DNA of 64,000 bases from Massilia sp. BSC265. Lineage in GTDB: Bacteria > Pseudomonadota > Gammaproteobacteria > Burkholderiales > Burkholderiaceae_D. The stretch covers positions 434,001 to 498,000 of the forward strand of contig NZ_JPXI01000042.1 in the NCBI RefSeq assembly GCF_000740675.1, read 5' to 3'. Of this stretch, positions 23,341-31,816 are shown piece by piece. The number at the start of each line of letters is the position of its first letter. Positions within the stretch are counted from its first letter, which is position 1. The translations under genes and the position numbers were made by a program. Below the pieces are notes generated by a model, which was given only the letters and a program-made list of their open reading frames with translations, was not told where the DNA came from and searched no databases.

Positions 23341-26246
23341 TACTGGATCTCCTTGGGCGGTGCGATGGCGGCGAGGCTGGGGGCGCGGCCGGGCGGCATC
23401 CGCCGGCTGCGCAGCGACTGGTGCGCCAGTGCCACCAGGATCAGCATGGTGGTGCCGACCACCACGAAGAACACCCCGAGGTCGAACAGGAAGGCAGAAG
23501 GCAGGTGCAGCTCGCCCAGCAGCGGCAGGCTCACGTGGGCCGTATGGCTGGTCAGGAAGGGGTAGCCGAACAGCCAGGCGCCCAGGCCGGTGCCGCAGGC
23601 CAGCGCCAGGCCCCAGCCGACCCACCGGTGCGGGCGCAGGCGCAGGTGCGATTCGACCCAGTCGGTGCCGGCCACCATGTACTGAACGATGAGGGCGGTG
23701 GCGAACACCAGTCCGGCGACGAAGCCGCCCCCCGGCTCGTTGTGGCCGCGCATGAAGAAGTACACGGCCACCACCCCGATGCCCGGCAGCAGGAAGCGCA
23801 GGTAAGTGGCTTGCACCATCAGGTAGCCGCTGGCGGCCTGCTGCGCCGGCGCCTCATGGACCGCCGGGTCGGCGTCGTCGGCCTGCTGCACCGGGATCGG
23901 GATGCTTTCCGGCGCCGGGCGGAAGCGCCGCAGCAGGGCGTAGACCGTCAGCGCCACGGCCGACAGTACTGTGATCTCGCCCATGGTGTCGAGGGCCCGG
24001 AAGTCGACCAGTATCACGTTGACGACGTTGGAACCGCCGCCCTCGGGAAGCGCGCGCAGCACGAAGAAGTCGCGGATGCCCGGCACGCCCGGCTGGGTCA
24101 GCACCGTGTAGCTGGCTGCCGCCAGCGCCAGCCCGCCGGCACCGGCGATCAGGGCGTCGCGCCCGCGGCGCAGCCAGGTGGAGGGCGGGGCATGCGGCGC
24201 CAGGTGAGGCGGAGGGCGCCGCGGCGGCAGCCAGCGCAGGCCGAGCAGGACCAGCACCACGGTCACCGTCTCGACCATGAACTGGGTCAGCGCCAGGTCG
24301 GGCGCGGACAGCCACAGGAAGGAGATCGCGGTGGCCAGGCCGGTGCCGCCGGCCATTGCCAGCGCGGCCAGCCGGTGGTACTTGGCCTTCCAGGCCGCGC
24401 CGATGGCGCAGCCGGCGCCGATCAGCCACAGCAGCGCGAACAGCGGATCGGCATTGCGCGGCAGGGGAAGTGCCCAGTGGCCGGCCGGCCATGCCAGCAG
24501 CAGAGGGACTGCCACCAGCGCTGTCATCAGCACCCTTAGCTGCGGCTGCAGCCGGCGCGTCCCCGTCAGGCGGATCAGCCGGTCCGCGCCCGATGCCAGG
24601 CCGAGCATGGTGGTTTCGTACAGCTGGGCGCCATTGATACGGTGCAGTACCGGCGTACGGTCACGCCCTGCCAGCTCGAAGCGGTTGCGCAGCACCAGGT
24701 AGCACACCAGGCCGCCGCCCAGCGCCACCAGGCTCATCACGAGCGGCAGGTTGAGGCCGTGCCACACCGCCAGGCTGTACTCGGGCATGGCCGGGCCGAG
24801 GACGGCGTGCGCCGCTACCGCCAGCACGTCGCCCACCACCCGCTCCGGCATGATGCCGATGGCGATGCACAACAGCACCAGCAGTTCGATCGGCACCCGC
24901 ATCCAGCGCGCCGGCTCGTGCGGCTCGTCCGGCAGGTCGCGCGCCAGCGGCCCGAAGAACACGCTGATGAAGCGCAGCGAATACACCACGCTGAACAGGC
25001 CCATCGCCACCGCCGCGACCGACATCCACCAGTTCTCGGTGCCGCCAACCAGCATGGTCTCGGCGAAGAACATCTCCTTGGACAGGAAGCCGTTCATCAG
25101 GGGCACCCCGGCCATCGCCGCGCTGGCCACGACCGCCAGCGCCGCCGTGTGCGGCATGGCGCGCCGCAGGCCGCGCAGCATGCGCATGTCGCGCGTGCCG
25201 GATTCGTGGTCGACGATGCCCACGGCCATGAACAGCGAGGCCTTGAACACGGCGTGGTTGATCGTGTGGAAGATCGCCGCCACCACCGACAGCGGCGTGC
25301 CGATGCTCAGCAATACGGTGATCAGGCCGAGGTGGCTGATGGTGGAGTAGGCCAGCAGTCCCTTCATGTCGCTCTGGAAGATCGCGAAGAAGGAACCCAG
25401 CAGCAGGGTGCAGACGCCGGCGCCGGCCAGGATCCAGAACCAGTCCCAGGTGCCGGCCAGGGCCGGCCACAGGCGGATCAGGAGAAACACGCCGGCCTTC
25501 ACCATGGTGGCCGAGTGCAGGTAGGCCGACACCGGCGTCGGCGCCGCCATCGCGTGCGGCAGCCAGAAGTGGAAAGGGAACTGGGCGCTCTTGGTCAGCG
25601 CACCCAGCGCCACCAGCACCAGCGCCGGGCGGTACCAGTCGTGGGCGCGGATCCGGTCACCGGCCGCGAGCACGGTCTCGAGTTCGTAGCTGCCGACGAT
25701 GTGGCCCAGCAGCAGCACGCCGGCCAGCAGGCACAAGCCGCCCGCGGCCGTCACGGTGAAGGCCATGCGGGCGCCGCGGCGTGCGTCGTTGCGCTCCTGC
25801 CAGTAGCCGATCAGGAGGAAAGAGGCGATGCTGGTCAGTTCCCAGAACATCACCAGCTGGATCAGGTTGCCCGACAGGACGACGCCGAGCATCGCACCCA
25901 TGAAGACCATCATGTAGGCATAGAAGCGCGGCACCGGATCGCGCCGCGACATGTAGTAGCGTGCGTACAGCAGCACCAGGACCCCGATGCCCAGCACCAT
26001 GATGCTGAACACCCAGGCCAGGCCGTCCATGCGCAGGACGACGTCGAGCCCGAACTCGGGCAGCCAGGCGAAGCGCAGTTGCGGCACCTCGCCCGCGGAG
26101 ATGCGGCCGAACTGGGCGATGACGAGCAGCAGCGCGAGCAGGGTGGCGATGCCCGCCACCGCGGCCGGACGGTCGCGCGAGTCGCCGGGCATCCAGGCCG
26201 CCAGCAGGCCGGCGGCAAACGGGATCAGGAGCAACAGCAGAAGCAT
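23340..26246 (-). CDS. mrpA: Mrp antiporter subunit A fused with the MrpB domain
   Basis: A 968-residue, roughly 20-helix protein. Residues 1-500 form the NuoL-like antiporter domain (WELTSIASFLLIGYW, KSAQFPFHFWLPHAMAAPTPVSAYLHSATMVKAG split across 214-247). The later part has the MrpA-specific domain (DLALTQFMVETVTVVLVLLGLRWLP; ILVDFRALDTMGEITVLSAVAL) and ends with the MrpB domain (RFLLPGIGVVAVYFFMRGHNEPGGGFVAGLV). The MrpA-MrpB fusion replaces two separate genes and is the common six-gene layout in proteobacteria. It follows the stress-protein gene by five bases with GAGGG as ribosome-binding site. Confidence 0.96.
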   Translation of the reverse strand: MLLLLLLIPFAAGLLAAWMPGDSRDRPAAVAGIATLLALLLVIAQFGRISAGEVPQLRFAWLPEFGLDVVLRMDGLAWVFSIMVLGIGVLVLLYARYYMSRRDPVPRFYAYMMVFMGAMLGVVLSGNLIQLVMFWELTSIASFLLIGYWQERNDARRGARMAFTVTAAGGLCLLAGVLLLGHIVGSYELETVLAAGDRIRAHDWYRPALVLVALGALTKSAQFPFHFWLPHAMAAPTPVSAYLHSATMVKAGVFLLIRLWPALAGTWDWFWILAGAGVCTLLLGSFFAIFQSDMKGLLAYSTISHLGLITVLLSIGTPLSVVAAIFHTINHAVFKASLFMAVGIVDHESGTRDMRMLRGLRRAMPHTAALAVVASAAMAGVPLMNGFLSKEMFFAETMLVGGTENWWMSVAAVAMGLFSVVYSLRFISVFFGPLARDLPDEPHEPARWMRVPIELLVLLCIAIGIMPERVVGDVLAVAAHAVLGPAMPEYSLAVWHGLNLPLVMSLVALGGGLVCYLVLRNRFELAGRDRTPVLHRINGAQLYETTMLGLASGADRLIRLTGTRRLQPQLRVLMTALVAVPLLLAWPAGHWALPLPRNADPLFALLWLIGAGCAIGAAWKAKYHRLAALAMAGGTGLATAISFLWLSAPDLALTQFMVETVTVVLVLLGLRWLPPRRPPPHLAPHAPPSTWLRRGRDALIAGAGGLALAAASYTVLTQPGVPGIRDFFVLRALPEGGGSNVVNVILVDFRALDTMGEITVLSAVALTVYALLRRFRPAPESIPIPVQQADDADPAVHEAPAQQAASGYLMVQATYLRFLLPGIGVVAVYFFMRGHNEPGGGFVAGLVFATALIVQYMVAGTDWVESHLRLRPHRWVGWGLALACGTGLGAWLFGYPFLTSHTAHVSLPLLGELHLPSAFLFDLGVFFVVVGTTMLILVALAHQSLRSRRMPPGRAPSLAAIAPPKEIQ

Positions 26247-26251
26247 CGCGC

Positions 26252-27118
26252 TCAGCCCTCCGCCGCGGGGACGACCAGGGTATCGCAGGGCAGCTGGCGC
26301 AGCAGCGCATCGCCCCGGCTATCCATGAACAGGCGCGCGGCGCCGGCACGCCGGTCCACTCCCAGCACCGCCAGCTGCAGCGCCTGCTCCTGTGCATAGC
26401 GGACGATGGTGTCGGTGACGCTGCCGTGGCCGATGAGGGGAACGATGCGCTCGCGCACGCCTTCGTGCAGGGCGCAGCCGTCGAGGAAGCGTTCGCTCGC
26501 CGCCAGCGCTGCGCGCACCGCGCCATCCACCTGCCCTGTCAACGCCTCGAGGACGTGGAACAGGACGATCCGGCGCTCCGGGAACAGGCGCACGGCTGCC
26601 TCCAGCGCCCGCCGCGAGGCTTCCGAAAAATCGTTCGCCACGAGGATGCGTGCATACGGCCCGCGGGTACGCCGGCGCACGACCAGCATGGGCTGCGCCA
26701 GCTCCTGCGACAGGCGTTCGACGGTCGAACCGAGGAACAAGGCTCCGAGGCCGTCCTCTCCCGAGGCGCCAAGGACGACCGGCGCATCCGCCAGGGCGCC
26801 GGCCGCCGCCAGGATGGCAGCGGTGACATCGCCGTCCATCACCCGCAGGAACGGCGTCAGGCCACTGCCCGCGAACTCCTCGTCCAGCTCGCGCCGTGCG
26901 GCCAGTTCGAACGCCTGCGCGCTGTCTTCACGGTCGAGCCACGCGCCGACTTCCTCGGGCGTGCGCGGCCCGTCGCGCACCGTCAGGACGACCAGCTCGG
27001 CCTGCCATTCGAGCGCCAGCTGCCGGGCGCGGTCCAGGGGCCGGTCGCCGCGCACGCCCAGGTCCGTGGCGAGCAGCAGGCGCCGGGGCAGGGCTGCGCG
27101 GGTGCTGTCGTTCACCAA
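26252..27118 (-). CDS. Universal stress protein, two tandem UspA domains
   Basis: A 288-residue cytoplasmic protein made of two UspA-like alpha/beta domains (about 12-150 and 155-285). The first has the nucleotide-binding signature VVLGASGEDGLGALFLGSTVERL; the second (LAVLGVDRRAGAARLFMDSRGDALL) has diverged and lacks the final GS/T, so perhaps only one domain binds ATP. It is the first gene of the mrp operon, five bases before mrpA, suggesting that it senses energy or stress state and modulates the antiporter, as USP domains fused to transporters do. That role is inferred. Confidence 0.9.
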   Translation of the reverse strand: MVNDSTRAALPRRLLLATDLGVRGDRPLDRARQLALEWQAELVVLTVRDGPRTPEEVGAWLDREDSAQAFELAARRELDEEFAGSGLTPFLRVMDGDVTAAILAAAGALADAPVVLGASGEDGLGALFLGSTVERLSQELAQPMLVVRRRTRGPYARILVANDFSEASRRALEAAVRLFPERRIVLFHVLEALTGQVDGAVRAALAASERFLDGCALHEGVRERIVPLIGHGSVTDTIVRYAQEQALQLAVLGVDRRAGAARLFMDSRGDALLRQLPCDTLVVPAAEG

Positions 27119-27438
27119 TACCTCCGTGGTGGAGCAAAGTGGTCAATAAAGCCACTTTACATTTTCTACATGAGTCACGACAACGCATTACCTGAAGCCA
27201 ATCGGGCTGTGCCGGCGGAAAGACTTGTTAATGGAGGCAATGCGCTGTCCATGGCCCCGTCGGTAGCATGCCAGGATGCACATCCTCCGGAGCTAACTGC
27301 GCCCGCACTGGCGCCTCGCCGCGCTGGCGCTGCTGCTGCAGGCCGGGCACAGGTGCTGAACCCGGTCGATCCGATCCTCTTCGGCAGGATCATCGACGAC
27401 TACGCAGATCGGCGAGCGGCCCATGCCTGTGGGGTTGC
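27119..27438. other. Spacer upstream of the usp-mrp operon with an ABC-transporter remnant
   Basis: This 320-base stretch holds the operon promoter (AT-rich around 27140-27175) and, further right, the decayed start of a plus-strand transporter gene described separately. No intact gene is present. Confidence 0.6.
27276..27406 (+). pseudogene. Remnant of an ABC-transporter (fused permease/ATPase) N-terminus
   Basis: Translation gives MHILRS, a TAA stop, then LRPHWRLAALALLLQA; after a frameshift near 27345 the next frame reads AQVLNPVDPILFGRIIDDYA. Joined together this matches the N-terminus of exporter-type ABC proteins (a first membrane helix, then the FGRIIDDYA-like loop). One nonsense change in place of a tyrosine codon and one frameshift are needed, and the rest of the gene (over 500 codons) is gone, with the Gfo/Idh gene abutting. 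A decayed, largely deleted gene is the simplest reading. Confidence 0.65.
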
Positions 27439-28437
27439 TCAGGCGTCCGAGGGATAGCGCAGGCCGATCTGCCCACGGATGCGGTCGAGCAGGGCCATGA
27501 GCGCCAGCGTGTCCTCGTGCGTCATCAGGGGGTGTTCGATCAGGCCCTCGCGCAGGCAGCGGCCGGCTTCGATGGCTTCGTGGGTGTAGCCATTGCCCAG
27601 GTAGGGCGTCGGGACCGTGCGCGAGGAACCGTCCTGCAGGTCCACGGTGATGCGGTCGGTCAGGTGGAACATGCGGTGCATGCGGATGCTGCCGCCCGTG
27701 CCGGAGACGATCAGTTCCGAGGAGGAGCGCGCGCGGATCGAGCAGCTGCACACCGACAGGGTGCCGCCCGCGTGCTTCATCACGAAGGCGGTGGTCGTGT
27801 CGACCGCGTTGTCCTTGTCGGTGCTGCTCATGACGGCCTGCGCCTGCACGTTCTCCACCTTGCCCAGCAGGGCATGGGCGATCGACAGCGGGTAGATGCC
27901 GAGGTCGAGCAGGGCGCCGCCGCCCAGTTCGCGCTTGTTGACCCGGTGTTCCGGATCAAGCGTGGCCGAGAAGCCGAAATCGGCATGTACCTGCGTGACC
28001 GTGCCGATCTCGCCTGAGGCCATGATGCGCTTCACCTCGGCGAGCGCCGGCAGGAAACGGGTCCACATGGCTTCCATCAGGAACAGGTTCTTGGCGCGCG
28101 CCAGCGCCACCACTTCGCCGGCCTCGCGCCGGTTGATGGCGAAGGGTTTCTCGCACAGCACGGCCTTGCCGCCGCCGAGGGCGAGCAGCGAATTCGCCGC
28201 GTGCATCGGGTGCGGCGTGGCGATGTAGATGATGTCGACGCCGTCCGCCCTGGCCAGCTCTTCGTACGAAGCGTAGGCTTTCTCGATGCCCAGCTCGCGC
28301 GCGAATGCCTGTGCATTGTCGAGCGTGCGCGAGCCGACTGCCGCGAGCACCGCGCCGGGAGCGTGCTTCAGCCCCAGCGCGAACGCACGCGCGATGCCGC
28401 CCGTGCCCAGGATGCCCCACCGTACCGTATCGTCCAT
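27439..28437 (-). CDS. Gfo/Idh/MocA family oxidoreductase
   Basis: A 332-residue NAD(P)-dependent oxidoreductase. The N-terminal Rossmann fold (about 1-120) has WGILGTGGIARAFALGL and the catalytic lysine motif CEKPFAINRREAGEV; the C-terminal alpha/beta domain contains GGGALLDLGIYPLSIAHALLGK. Family members oxidise or reduce sugars, inositols or dihydrodiols; residues fitting the trans-1,2-dihydrodiol/xylose dehydrogenase branch are visible, but the substrate is not certain. It is a single gene, with the transporter remnant downstream and the ohr promoter region upstream. Confidence 0.9.
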   Translation of the reverse strand: MDDTVRWGILGTGGIARAFALGLKHAPGAVLAAVGSRTLDNAQAFARELGIEKAYASYEELARADGVDIIYIATPHPMHAANSLLALGGGKAVLCEKPFAINRREAGEVVALARAKNLFLMEAMWTRFLPALAEVKRIMASGEIGTVTQVHADFGFSATLDPEHRVNKRELGGGALLDLGIYPLSIAHALLGKVENVQAQAVMSSTDKDNAVDTTTAFVMKHAGGTLSVCSCSIRARSSSELIVSGTGGSIRMHRMFHLTDRITVDLQDGSSRTVPTPYLGNGYTHEAIEAGRCLREGLIEHPLMTHEDTLALMALLDRIRGQIGLRYPSDA

Positions 28438-28772
28438 CGGATGTCCCCTTGTCCTTTAGCTTTCTAAATAGTTCGTCGGCGTTGCATGGCATGAAGCATA
28501 CTCCCGCGGGCCGGGAGTGGGAATGATGCCGTCCATCGACGCCGTTCCAGCCACGGCCGGCCAGTTAAAAAATAGCTTGCAATTAAATAGTGCGCTATGT
28601 ATTATTGCTCCTGTGGCCAGCGATCCTGCTGCCGGAACCCTCACCCGACATGGTGCTTTGTCGGGTGAATGCGAGGCTGCCCTACGCGGTGCCTGCGTCA
28701 CAATTAAGTAGCACGCGATCTAATCGTTCATAAAAATGGGCATTGTCCCTCAGCCAACAAAGGAGCATCACC
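28438..28772. other. Divergent spacer before ohr
   Basis: A 335-base region, unusually AT-rich in its middle. It contains two related 20-base sites described separately and a ribosome-binding site (AAAGGAGCATCACC) before ohr. Short frames here are not supported. Confidence 0.55.
28579..28719. promoter_or_regulatory. Pair of related operator-like sites upstream of ohr
   Basis: Two sites, GCAATTAAATAGTGCGCTAT (28579-28598) and ACAATTAAGTAGCACGCGAT (28700-28719), share CAATTAA-TAG--CG--AT and occur in the same orientation 121 bases apart. The first is itself a near-palindrome (AAATAG/CTATGT). MarR-family OhrR repressors bind CAATTAA-type operators before ohr in other proteobacteria, so peroxide-responsive repression is likely. 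No ohrR gene is in this window. Confidence 0.45.
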
Positions 28773-29198
28773 ATGGCAATCGAAAAAGTTCTGTACCGTG
28801 CAAGTGCCAAGGCAACCGGCGGCCGCGACGGCCGTGCCGTCTCGTCCGACAACGCACTCGACGTCAAGCTGTCGACCCCGAAAGAGCTGGGTGGCGCCGG
28901 CGGCGACGGCACCAATCCGGAACAGCTGTTCGCGGCCGGCTATTCGGCCTGCTTCCTGGGTGCGATGAAATTCGTGGCGGCACGCGACAAGCTGAAGATC
29001 TCGCCGGATGTGTCGGTGCAGGGCAGTGTCGGCATCGGTCCGATCCCGACCGGTTTCGGCATCGAGGTCATACTGCAGATCAGCCTGCCGGGTGTGCCTG
29101 AGGAAGAGGCACGCACCCTGGTCGAGCGCGCCCACATCGTGTGCCCATATTCGAACGCGACGCGCGGCAACATCGACGTGAACCTGCAGCTCGTCTGA
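28773..29198 (+). CDS. ohr: Organic hydroperoxide resistance protein
   Basis: A 141-residue thiol peroxidase of the Ohr/OsmC fold that reduces organic and fatty-acid hydroperoxides. The two catalytic cysteines are in FAAGYSACFLGAMKF (peroxidatic) and RAHIVCPYSNATRGNI (resolving). The start at 28773 with an AAAGGAG ribosome-binding site gives the standard length (MAIEKVLYRASAKATGGRDGRA). It is cytoplasmic, using lipoyl cofactors in relatives. Followed by a strong terminator. Confidence 0.96.
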   Translation: MAIEKVLYRASAKATGGRDGRAVSSDNALDVKLSTPKELGGAGGDGTNPEQLFAAGYSACFLGAMKFVAARDKLKISPDVSVQGSVGIGPIPTGFGIEVILQISLPGVPEEEARTLVERAHIVCPYSNATRGNIDVNLQLV

Positions 29199-29805
29199 GT
29201 GGTCCGGGTTTCCGGACAGGAGAAGCCAGCCTTGCTGGGCCAACCGGTCCGGCAGGCTGGCTTTTCTGCTTTCTTGACAAGCTCTTTATTTATTACTGCT
29301 TATAAGCCCTGATTAAAAAGGCCCTGCCAAGCAGACTCTTCAATTTCACAATTCATTCAATGAATGACGGTAATAGATAAGCCGAATAAGCCATAAAAAC
29401 TGCCTGTGCCATCTATTCAGGAATTGCTCATCATTTATTCCATTTGGACCAATATAGTTCTTGTGTAGTCGATGCAAAGTGCTTGGTTTTGTTAATTGTT
29501 TACTGTTTTGGGGAAAGAAGGAGGCTGCTCAAAAAGCTGGCGGACTGAAGCATTTGCTTACATTTAGACGGTGTTAGGCCATTTCATGCTCAATTTTGCA
29601 GGCTTTTGTGCCAGTTCACTCATGGTGTTGTCATCTTTTCGTCGACACAAAACAACGCCATGAAAATTTTTTCCGGACGGCAAGCACAAATTTTTTCGAG
29701 CGTTTAGAATTGCCTCCCATCAGCTTCCTGACATAAATCTTTCCGCCGATCAGGATGGGCTGGCAATTCTGAGAAACCCCGAAAAATTTAACATTTCCAA
29801 AGCCG
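29199..29805. other. 607-base low-GC spacer between ohr and the MFS gene
   Basis: After the ohr terminator (29223-29265) the sequence turns strikingly AT-rich from about 29280 to 29800, with homopolymer runs and the palindrome TCATTCAATGAATGA at 29353-29367. It probably carries the MFS promoter and a long leader, or it is a remnant of inserted DNA. A minus-strand frame (29631-29921) overlapping the MFS start has no homology seen and is not accepted. Confidence 0.5.
29223..29265 (+). terminator. Terminator of ohr
   Basis: AAGCCAGCCT and AGGCTGGCTT arms with an internal CCGG-containing loop, followed by TTTCTGCTTTCTT. Confidence 0.8.
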
Positions 29806-30960
29806 ATGCATACCACTGTTTCCACCCAGCGCTCTTTTAGTCTCGCGCAAACCCAGCAGTACGCACTGCCTGTCCTGTTCGCCTTGTTCGGTCTGGTGAT
29901 GGGCTCGTGGGCCGGCCGCATCCCGGCCCTGGCCGAGCGTGTCCAGGTCTCCCACTCGGCGCTGTCGATGGTCCTGCTGTGCGGCGGCCTGGGCGCTGTG
30001 ATTTCTTACCCGATCTCGTCCTTCCTGATGGGCCGCTTCGGCGCCCGCAAGTCGCTGCTGGTCTCGGGCATGGCCCTGCTGGCCGTGCTGGTGTCGATCG
30101 GCATGGCGCCGACTGTGCCGCGCCTGATGCTGTCGGTCCTGATGCTGGGCATCACCGCCAGCACCTTCGACGTCGCCATCAACTCGGCCGCGACCAAGCG
30201 TGAAAAGCTGACCGGCAAGGCAGAACTGTCGAAGCTGCACGGCCTGGCCTGCGCCGGCGGCCTGGCGGGCGCGACCCTGGGCAGCCTGATGGCCAGCCTG
30301 AAGATCGCACCTGGCACCCACTTCCTGATGCTGGCCGGTCCGCTGGCCGTGGTGCTGTGGGGCGCCTTCAGCATGATGGATGCCGACGACAGCGTCGAGA
30401 AGGTCGAGAAGCAGTCGTTCTCGCTGCCGCGCGGTCCGCTGGCACTGCTGGGCCTGCTGGGTTTCCTCGGCGCGATGTCGGAAGGCAGCATCGCCGACTG
30501 GAGCGGCGTGTTCCTGAAAGAGCATTTCGGTGCCTCGGACGGCCTGGCGCCGCTGGCCCTGTCCGCCTTCTCCGTCATGATGCTGCTGTCGCGCATGGTC
30601 GGCGACAAGCTGAAGGTCCGCTTCGGCGCCCAGCGCCTGGTCACCATCGGCTCGCTGGTGTCGGCATCCGGCCTGTTCTTCGCCGTGCTGGCCCCGAACG
30701 CCTATGTCGCCCTGGGCGGTTTCGCGATCGCCGGCCTCGGCCTGGCGCTGCTGTTCCCCTTCGTGTTCAGCGCTGCCGGCGCACAAGGCCCGATGGCCCT
30801 GGCAGCAGTCGCCAGCATGGCCTACAGCGGCACCCTGATGGGCCCGCCGGTGATCGGCGCCGTCGCCCACTTCGTCGGCATGAAAGCCGCCATGGCCTAC
30901 GTCGGCGGCCTGTCCCTGGTCATCGCCTTCGTTGCCAGCCGTACCAAACTGCTGAAGTAA
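29806..30960 (+). CDS. MFS transporter
   Basis: A 384-residue inner-membrane transporter with 12 predicted helices. MFS landmarks: MGSWAGRIPALAERV after helix 1, the helix 2-3 loop GRFGARKSLLVSG, and the central polar loop DADDSVEKVEKQS separating the two bundles; the repeated motif GDKLKVRFGAQRLVTIGS marks the second half. It resembles the YbjJ-like subgroup of small 380-400 residue MFS proteins; the substrate is unknown. No clear ribosome-binding site precedes the ATG, and the upstream 500 bases are unusually AT-rich. Terminator at 31042. Confidence 0.88.
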   Translation: MHTTVSTQRSFSLAQTQQYALPVLFALFGLVMGSWAGRIPALAERVQVSHSALSMVLLCGGLGAVISYPISSFLMGRFGARKSLLVSGMALLAVLVSIGMAPTVPRLMLSVLMLGITASTFDVAINSAATKREKLTGKAELSKLHGLACAGGLAGATLGSLMASLKIAPGTHFLMLAGPLAVVLWGAFSMMDADDSVEKVEKQSFSLPRGPLALLGLLGFLGAMSEGSIADWSGVFLKEHFGASDGLAPLALSAFSVMMLLSRMVGDKLKVRFGAQRLVTIGSLVSASGLFFAVLAPNAYVALGGFAIAGLGLALLFPFVFSAAGAQGPMALAAVASMAYSGTLMGPPVIGAVAHFVGMKAAMAYVGGLSLVIAFVASRTKLLK

Positions 30961-31041
30961 GGTTTTCGCCGGCGGCAGCCGGCTTCCGATCCCGCCGGCT
31001 CCGGCCGGCACCCGATCCTCGCACGGCGCAAGCCGGCTTCC

Positions 31042-31078
31042 AACGCAGACCGCGCCCGGCGCCGTCTGCGTTTTTTTT
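31042..31078 (+). terminator. Rho-independent terminator after the MFS gene
   Basis: AACGCAGAC/GTCTGCGTT stem with a GC-rich loop followed by eight T residues. Confidence 0.9.
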
Positions 31079-31180
31079 CGCCGGGCCACATTTGCGCTAC
31101 CCCAAGCCAGCCCCGGCACTCGCCGAACTTCACCCGTCACGTCATCTCCAACCGACATGCGCTTTGATAACGGAGATGCC

Positions 31181-31816
31181 ATGACGAGCACAGTCGATGC
31201 GGCCGCGGTGACGCAGTTCCATGATGGCGAGCTTGCCCAGCCCGACTGGCCGAGCCTGCACCGTACGGCCGAACTGCCCGGGGCGTGGCCTGCCATCGAC
31301 GCCAACCACCGCTACAACTGCCTGCTCTGGCAGGAAGAAGACCGTGCGCGCCGGGTCGACGTTCCCGCCGCCGAGATCGCCACCAGCAAGCGCCTGATCG
31401 ACCGCTACAACCAGCAGCGCAACGATGCGGTCGAAGCCATCGACGAAGCGCTGCTGGCCGACCTCGAAACTGCCCACCCCACCGGGCCTGCTCCGGGGGC
31501 GCGGCTGTCGAGCGAGACCCCGGGCGCGATGATCGACCGCCTGTCGATCCTGTCGCTCAAGATCCACCACATGCGGCGGCAGACCGAACGCAGCGACGTG
31601 GGCCAGGCGCACGTGCAGTCCTGCAGCGCGCGGCTGCAGCGCCTGATCACGCAGCGCCACGACCTCGCGGCCTGCCTCGACCAATTGCTGCGCGAGGCGC
31701 GCAGCGGCCAGGCCTATTTCAAGGTCTACCGCCAATTCAAGATGTACAACGATCCTGCGCTCAACCCCTACCTCTATGGGCAGGCGGCAGCCGGCGCGGC
31801 GCAGGCAGGCAGCTGA
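31181..31816 (+). CDS. DUF4254 family protein
   Basis: A 211-residue cytoplasmic protein with the DUF4254 signature: NYxLWxEED-like NRYNCLLWQEEDRARR (NHRYNCLLWQEEDRARR region, about 48-64), IDRYNQQRNDAVEAID and the conserved MIDRLSILSLKIHHM. The fold is mostly helical. Function is unknown, but the family is repeatedly found next to glycosyltransferases of surface-polysaccharide clusters, as here. The start at 31181 is preceded by CGGAGATGCC; an in-frame ATG at 31157 is less likely. The stop directly abuts the next start (TGAATG). Confidence 0.85.
   Translation: MTSTVDAAAVTQFHDGELAQPDWPSLHRTAELPGAWPAIDANHRYNCLLWQEEDRARRVDVPAAEIATSKRLIDRYNQQRNDAVEAIDEALLADLETAHPTGPAPGARLSSETPGAMIDRLSILSLKIHHMRRQTERSDVGQAHVQSCSARLQRLITQRHDLAACLDQLLREARSGQAYFKVYRQFKMYNDPALNPYLYGQAAAGAAQAGS

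Noticed and set aside
21218..26399. Long plus-strand frames opposite the mrp genes
   Set aside because: Their translations are Gln/His/Arg/Gly-rich without membrane helices or families, whereas the minus strand has complete Mrp subunits.
29631..29921. A 96-codon minus-strand frame overlapping the MFS start
   Set aside because: No recognisable family; it runs from the coding MFS gene into the AT-rich spacer.
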